NCBI GenBank assembly: GCA_030037525.1
Contig: JASHRC010000073.1
Coordinates: 1-39,381 of the forward strand
DNA length: 39,381 nt
From: Candidatus Acidiferrales bacterium
GTDB lineage: Bacteria; Acidobacteriota; Terriglobia; Acidiferrales; UBA7541
Reading direction: 5' to 3'
Shown: in pieces, positions 35,548 through 39,381 of the stretch
Layout of the letters: every line of letters starts with the position of its first letter
Position numbering within the stretch: the stretch's first letter is position 1
Program-made: the position numbers and the translations under genes
The notes under the pieces: generated by a model
Seen by the model: the letters and a program-made list of their open reading frames with translations, nothing else
Told to the model about the DNA's origin: nothing
Database searches by the model: none

Positions 35548-37491
35548 TCAGGCAGACGCGAGTTTGGTCGCGCGGTTTTGGTGAATGGGAACAGCCAAAG
35601 GAAGCGTCGCCCGCAAGAGCGTTCCCTTTCCGGTTGAAATCAGCTCCAGGCTGCCTCCAAACTGACGCAGGCGTTGATTCATGCTCCTCAAACCCACGCC
35701 GGGCGTGCCCACCCACTGGCGCGTCGCCTCTTCGAGAATTCCAGCCGGGGGCCCCTTTCCTTGATCCGTGACTTCCAGGACGACGGCATCGGCGGTGCGC
35801 AGGAGACGGATCCGAGCGGTGTCGCTCCCGGAATGTCGATGCACGTTCGTCAAACTCTCCTGCAGAACTCGAAACAAGATCAATTCCGCGTCGCGGGGCA
35901 TGCGCTCGAAATTCTCGGGGATTTCGAAGGTGGTGCGGATTCCGCTGCGCTTTGAAAACCCGTCCAGATACCACGGGATCGCCGATTTCAAGCCCAACTC
36001 CTCGAGCATGGGAGGATACAACAGGTAGGAGATCGTCCGCACTTCCTTCAGGCACTCCTCGGCCAGTGCTGCGCACCCCGCCAGCTCCTGTTGGATCGCT
36101 GCCGGCGACTCGATCCGGTTGCTGTAGTTGATCGAATCGATCCTCATCTTGAGCACGGAGAGGTATTGCCCGAGGCTATCGTGCATTTCCCGGCCGATGC
36201 GCTTTCGTTCCTCATCTTGCAAGCGCAACAAGTGCATGGATAGCTCGTGCAGCGATTGTTCGGAAACCTGCAACTTCTCCCGGGATTCCAGGATGGCCTT
36301 CTGTGCCAGCATCCGTTCGGTAAAATCCTGGGTGATCTTCGTAAATCCCACCAGCTGACCCGAATCGTCTCGCAGCGCTGTGACCACGGCGTTGACCCAG
36401 TACCTCGATCCATCCCGGCGGATTCGCCAGCCTTGGACCTCGCACCGTCCTTGCTTGGCGGCCAGTTCCAGTTCCTGCTGCGGTTTCCCCGCCTCAACGT
36501 CTTCCCTGGAATAAAAGTAGGAGAAATGCTGGCCGAGAATTTCCGAGCGTTTATATCCGTTGATGCGCTCGGCGCCTGCATTCCAGGTGACGACGCGGCC
36601 TTGGCGGTCGAGTCCGAAGATTGCGTAGTCCTGTACGGTCTCGACCAGGAGCCGGAATCGCTCTTCGCCGGCCCGCAGCGTTTGTTCGGCTCGGCGGCGG
36701 GCGGCCATATCGGATCGAAGTGCTAGGCCAGAAACGCCCACGAGAATAAAGGCCGCAAGGCTGCCCCCGATAATCAGCAGATTTATATTGTGGTCGGATC
36801 GGCGCGCAGCTTCGCGACGCTCGCGCAGAAGAGAAAGCTCCACACCCTCGATTTCCCCAGCCGACGCACGAGCCTCACCGACCGATTTGCGGATCGAAGA
36901 TTCCAGCTGTGCAAGTCCCGCTTCGCTGAGCTGGCCCGATTGGCGCAAATCGATCTCTTGCTGGATCAGGCGAAGGCTATTGCCCATCAGCGCGTCCAGG
37001 GTAGCCAGTCTGTGTTGCTGGCCGGCATTGTCTTGGGTCAAGGCCCACAAGTCTCGCATGTGCTGGCTGGTCGTCTGGCCCTCCTGCCAGCAGGCGGCCA
37101 AGCCCGCACGGTCACCCGAAATGATAAAACTCTGGGCGCAGGAGTCTGCGTCATTGAGTCGCTTTTGCGTGGCTTCAATTTCCCGGATCACTTCCTGTGT
37201 GTGCGCGACCCAGCGGTTGTCTTCGACCACGCGTCGCGCGGCGCGATACTGCAGCCCACCCACGGCGACAATGCTCGCCAGAGCCGCACCGACGGCGATG
37301 CCCACCTTGGTTTCCAGTGACAGCTTGGTTTTCGGTTTGGGCAGGGCGAGACGCCCTCCCGCCAGATCGGCGAGATCAGCAGAAGCCCCGCCATCTGACT
37401 TCGGGTCGGCAACGCTCGGGGATTGCGCCGCCGCGCCCCGCATCTCGACGCTCACGTCCAGGCTCCGGGGGGAGAAGTCAACAAGCGTCAA
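35548..37491 (-). CDS. Hybrid-sensor histidine kinase: CHASE3, PAS, HisKA_3, HATPase
   Basis: A 647-residue membrane kinase of the NarX/DesK class. Two transmembrane helices (about 62-80 and 237-258) bracket a helical CHASE3-type extracellular domain (about 83-230). A PAS/PAC domain covers about 268-395 (YAIFGLDRQGRVVTWNAGAE; RRDGSRYWVNAVV). HisKA_3 has the motif EERKRIGREMHDSLGQ with phosphoacceptor H437. The HATPase domain follows with the N-box VLQESLTNVHRHS, VTDQGKG and GVGLRSMNQRL. All motifs appear intact. The ligand of the CHASE3 domain is unknown. The start is uncertain: TTG at 37491, GTG at 37455 (GGAG 7 nt upstream) or ATG at 37443. It is divergent from the TauE gene and co-oriented with the response regulator. 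No receiver domain is attached. Confidence 0.9.
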   Translation of the reverse strand: MTLVDFSPRSLDVSVEMRGAAAQSPSVADPKSDGGASADLADLAGGRLALPKPKTKLSLETKVGIAVGAALASIVAVGGLQYRAARRVVEDNRWVAHTQEVIREIEATQKRLNDADSCAQSFIISGDRAGLAACWQEGQTTSQHMRDLWALTQDNAGQQHRLATLDALMGNSLRLIQQEIDLRQSGQLSEAGLAQLESSIRKSVGEARASAGEIEGVELSLLRERREAARRSDHNINLLIIGGSLAAFILVGVSGLALRSDMAARRRAEQTLRAGEERFRLLVETVQDYAIFGLDRQGRVVTWNAGAERINGYKRSEILGQHFSYFYSREDVEAGKPQQELELAAKQGRCEVQGWRIRRDGSRYWVNAVVTALRDDSGQLVGFTKITQDFTERMLAQKAILESREKLQVSEQSLHELSMHLLRLQDEERKRIGREMHDSLGQYLSVLKMRIDSINYSNRIESPAAIQQELAGCAALAEECLKEVRTISYLLYPPMLEELGLKSAIPWYLDGFSKRSGIRTTFEIPENFERMPRDAELILFRVLQESLTNVHRHSGSDTARIRLLRTADAVVLEVTDQGKGPPAGILEEATRQWVGTPGVGLRSMNQRLRQFGGSLELISTGKGTLLRATLPLAVPIHQNRATKLASA

Positions 37492-37596
37492 TCATTTCCC
37501 AAAGCGAAGGATAACTATATCATGCTCTGTGTCTTACGGGCGGTCGGTTCGCGGTGAAGTAGTGACATCGGGCCGACGCGAGAGGTATTCTTTCGC

Positions 37597-38385
37597 TTGC
37601 ACATCAACCATATCGATCATCCCATCTTCTTGTTTTTCGCCGCACTGCTGGGCGGAACGCTGAATTCGGTGGCCGGTGGCGGCAGTTTCATATCCTTTCC
37701 CGCGCTGCTCGTCACGGGCATGCCGGCGATCTCCGCCAATGCTACCAACACGGTCGCTCTCTGGCCAGGGACCTTGGCCAGCACTGTAGCGTATCGCAGT
37801 GCATTTACCTCCGAGGCGGGCCGGCTAGTTCCGCCGCTTCTGGGAATCTCGATCCTCGGGGGCGTTCTCGGAGCGGTGGTTCTGCTCAGGACGCCGCCGG
37901 CGACCTTTATGCGGCTTGTTCCCTGGTTGCTCCTGCTGGCCACTTTACTGTTCTTGTCGAGCGGCCGCTTGACCCGATGGATCCGCGCTCGCGCTGGCCA
38001 TGCGCCGGGCGACCAGAGAATTCCGCGCGGGCTGTTTCTCGCGGGTCTTGCGCTCCAGCTGGTCATTGCCATGTACGTAGGATACTTTGGTGCGGGCACG
38101 GGAATTTTGGTGCTGGCCCTTCTTGCGCTTCTGGGGATGGAAAACATTCACGCCATGAACGGCATCAAGACGCTCCTGGTGAGCGTCGCGAACGGCGTGG
38201 CGATCATTACCTTCATCTGGGCCCGTGTAATTGTATGGCCGCAGGCTCTGCTGATGATTGTGGGGGCCGCAGCGGGCGGCTATGGTGGGGCCTACCTGGC
38301 GCAGAAGATGAATCCTCAATACGTGCGGCGGTTGGTCATCGGCATCGGGTTCGTCATGGCGGCGTACTTCTTCTGGCGCCAGTGA
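37597..38385 (+). CDS. TauE/SafE family membrane permease
   Basis: A 262-residue polytopic protein of the TauE/SafE (DUF81) family, proposed exporters of sulfonates, sulfite or sulfoacetate and similar organic anions. It has about eight transmembrane segments in two repeats. The first carries NSVAGGGSFISFP and TNTVALWPG; the second carries GYFGAGTGILVLALL and MNGIKTLLVSVANGVA. The final GGYGGAYLAQKM and a short C-terminus are typical. Length is normal for the family. The start is the TTG at 37597 (MHINHID), with GAGAGG about 12 nt upstream. It is divergent from the kinase gene, with about 105 bp shared; no sulfur-metabolism gene is adjacent, so the substrate is open. Confidence 0.87.
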   Translation: MHINHIDHPIFLFFAALLGGTLNSVAGGGSFISFPALLVTGMPAISANATNTVALWPGTLASTVAYRSAFTSEAGRLVPPLLGISILGGVLGAVVLLRTPPATFMRLVPWLLLLATLLFLSSGRLTRWIRARAGHAPGDQRIPRGLFLAGLALQLVIAMYVGYFGAGTGILVLALLALLGMENIHAMNGIKTLLVSVANGVAIITFIWARVIVWPQALLMIVGAAAGGYGGAYLAQKMNPQYVRRLVIGIGFVMAAYFFWRQ

Positions 38386-38476
38386 TCCTGGCCTTTCGCC
38401 AGTTGGGAAGGACGGAATGGAGGCGGGTCGGCAAGACGCTCGCTACGGGACCTCCGCCCCTCGCGCCGGCGAACGT

Positions 38477-38760
38477 TTACTGCGTGTCCTGCGGCGAGAT
38501 TATCAGAGCCACCAGCTGGTTGTCGCTCGTGGGCTCATATGGAACGGTGGCCATAGAGCCGGTGCTGACCCGCGCAGTGACCTCGTGTTTTGATTCACGA
38601 TAAACTGCATGGTGCGCTTGTCGTTGCCGTTGTTCACTTCAAGCATGATCGATTTCTTATCGCTCGCGATCGACGCCACTTTGCCGGAGACAGACTTGGT
38701 TTGCTCGGTACGATTTTGTTCCTGATCGGCGCCTGGAAGCTTCCTGAAGACGAGATCTAA
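38477..38760 (-). pseudogene. Frameshifted remnant of a small exported protein gene
   Basis: Read on the minus strand from about 38740, one frame gives KSVSGKVASIASDKKSIM followed by EVNNGNDKRTMQFIVNQNT. That is a beta-rich pattern of the small secreted proteins that acidobacteria carry under DUF5666-like names. At about 38581-38585 the frame breaks. Dropping back one base restores VTARVSTGSMATVPYEPTS and QLVALIISPQDTQ up to a stop at 38477-38479. The N-terminal signal peptide is also missing: an in-frame TGA lies near 38767. So both a single-base deletion and a 5' truncation are visible. The family naming is a guess; the frameshift is seen directly. A sequencing error is the alternative. Confidence 0.6.
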
Positions 38761-38804
38761 ACGGGCTCATCTGACCGGGGAGCATCCCGCTCGAGGCCGG
38801 ATCG

Positions 38805-39160
38805 AGAACGTCAAGGCCAAAAACTTCCATTGGCACATGACATTTCATCGGTTGCTTGCTCGATGACCATTTTTGTTAGCACCGAACTCCATGGTCGAGC
38901 GCGTTCGCAAAATCGGATCCGTTCGTCGGTCAGATCGGGAGGCTAGAATGCCTCTCCGACCAGGGCGCGGGTTATGTCGATCGGGCAGTGGTGGGCGAAC
39001 TTGGCCAAGATAATCGGTGGTTGGTGACCAGGATGTGCGCGGCATACGATCGGTGCGAAGAGGCAAACGATGTGAGTCTTCTCGAAGTCGGGATCGGTCG
39101 AACGCAACGGCGCGCTTCTTCGAGGCCACCGGCAACAGGTTACCTGGCCTTCGTCGCGAC
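38805..39160 (+). pseudogene. dps: dps (DNA-protection ferritin) pseudogene, multiple frameshifts
   Basis: Pieces of a Dps protein can be followed in order across alternating frames. The first is VKAKNFHWHM (38810-38839; the conserved ferroxidase-site KxKNFHWHM). Then come HFIGCLLDDH (38841 on; matches HFRDYHLLLDE), MVERVRKIG (38891-38917; matches AERVRKIGG) and QIGRLECLSDQGAGYVD from 38931. The last continues with ELGQDNRWLVTRMCAAYDRCEEANDV, broken here only by missing codons, and LLEVGIGRTQRRA. Finally FFEATGN appears in another frame at 39116. At least four frame changes and some deletions (for instance about four codons after DV) rule out a functional product. The 5' end is missing. Working Dps would store iron and protect DNA from hydroxyl radicals. 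The identity is an inference from these motifs, but the order and spacing agree throughout. Confidence 0.72.
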
Positions 39161-39200
39161 ATCCAATCGGGTTCGGGTCGCGCGCCCTGCTCCCTTCTGG

Positions 39201-39381
39201 CTATGCCTCTGCAGCGGCGCTCGCTGGGATGTGGAAGATCCGCTCGGCGTTCGCGTGATATAGCTTCTCGCGGTCGGCATCAGAGACCGGCGCCGAATCC
39301 AGGAACGCCACGGCGGGCGCCGTCGGCTGATATGGATAGTCGATGGCCCACAGCACGTTGTCGACTCCCAGCGCTTTGATC
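39201..39381 (-). CDS. Amidohydrolase-2 family protein, C-terminal fragment (runs off the window)
   Basis: The last 59 codons of a gene entering from beyond the right edge. The translation reads IKALGVDNVLWAIDYPYQPT, then APAVAFLDSAPVSDADREKLY and HANAERIFHIP. This is the C-terminal end of the amidohydrolase-2 family (gamma-resorcylate / 5-carboxyvanillate decarboxylase-like), with the metal-ligand aspartate in AIDYPY and the late YHANAERIF helix. These enzymes are metal-dependent decarboxylases or hydrolases of aromatic acids; the substrate is not visible from this fragment. The stop is TAG at 39201-39203. No separate small plus-strand gene in the same bases is convincing. Confidence 0.8.
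   Translation of the reverse strand, partial: IKALGVDNVLWAIDYPYQPTAPAVAFLDSAPVSDADREKLYHANAERIFHIPASAAAEA

Overview
The window is GC-rich, densely coded bacterial chromosome. Its gene content (an M48/beta-propeller exported protein, tandem TPR paralogues, a two-domain NTF2-like exported protein, a DUF2520 protein, paired M16 peptidases, a CHASE3-PAS HisKA_3 kinase and a short-type N-acetylglutamate synthase) fits Acidobacteriota, probably class Terriglobia. That placement is inferred from family content and protein style, because no rRNA is present. I see no CRISPR array, insertion sequence, rRNA or phage module.

Layout. 1-3400: a small excisionase-type HTH protein, a membrane-anchored PrxQ/Bcp peroxiredoxin, a gene-free stretch rich in short palindromes, a multidomain Myb-like/HTH/zinc-finger DNA-binding protein, and an empty 0.56 kb. 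3401-8371: an exported M48 metalloprotease-like protein fused to a beta-propeller, then three minus-strand genes (small membrane protein, exported NTF2-like protein, cupin). 8461-14111: a near-consensus promoter that appears to start a leaderless mRNA, an unrecognised coiled-coil-like protein, a Slt-type lytic transglycosylase, an overlapping aminotransferase, and a convergent beta-CASP RNA-processing hydrolase. 14195-14322: a promoter and tRNA-Ala(GGC).

14516-27448 is a long plus-strand run. It holds an ECF sigma factor and an overlapping anti-sigma factor with a TonB-like periplasmic tail, then three exported TPR/hypothetical proteins (two of them tandem paralogues). These are followed by RNase III, signal peptidase I, an AsmA-like protein, an exported hypothetical protein, argA (short NAGS) behind a tandem ARG-box operator, and uvrB. 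27596-38385 carries a minus-strand membrane glycosyltransferase, a DUF2520 oxidoreductase-like gene with an M16 active/inactive pair, a YncE-like propeller protein, a RibBA with a degenerate GTP cyclohydrolase II half, a histidine kinase with a receiver-only response regulator, and a TauE/SafE permease. 38386-39200 is a decayed patch with two pseudogenes: a frameshifted exported-protein remnant and a dps gene broken in at least four places. The window ends inside an amidohydrolase-2 gene.

Much of the content concerns the envelope (sigma/anti-sigma, TPR proteins, signal peptidase, AsmA, Slt, M48, M16). No complete new defence or mobile system is visible. The observations most worth following are the ARG-box operator, the leaderless promoter, the anti-sigma/TonB-like fusion, the RibBA with lost catalytic residues, the Myb-like DNA-binding protein and the freshly decayed dps.
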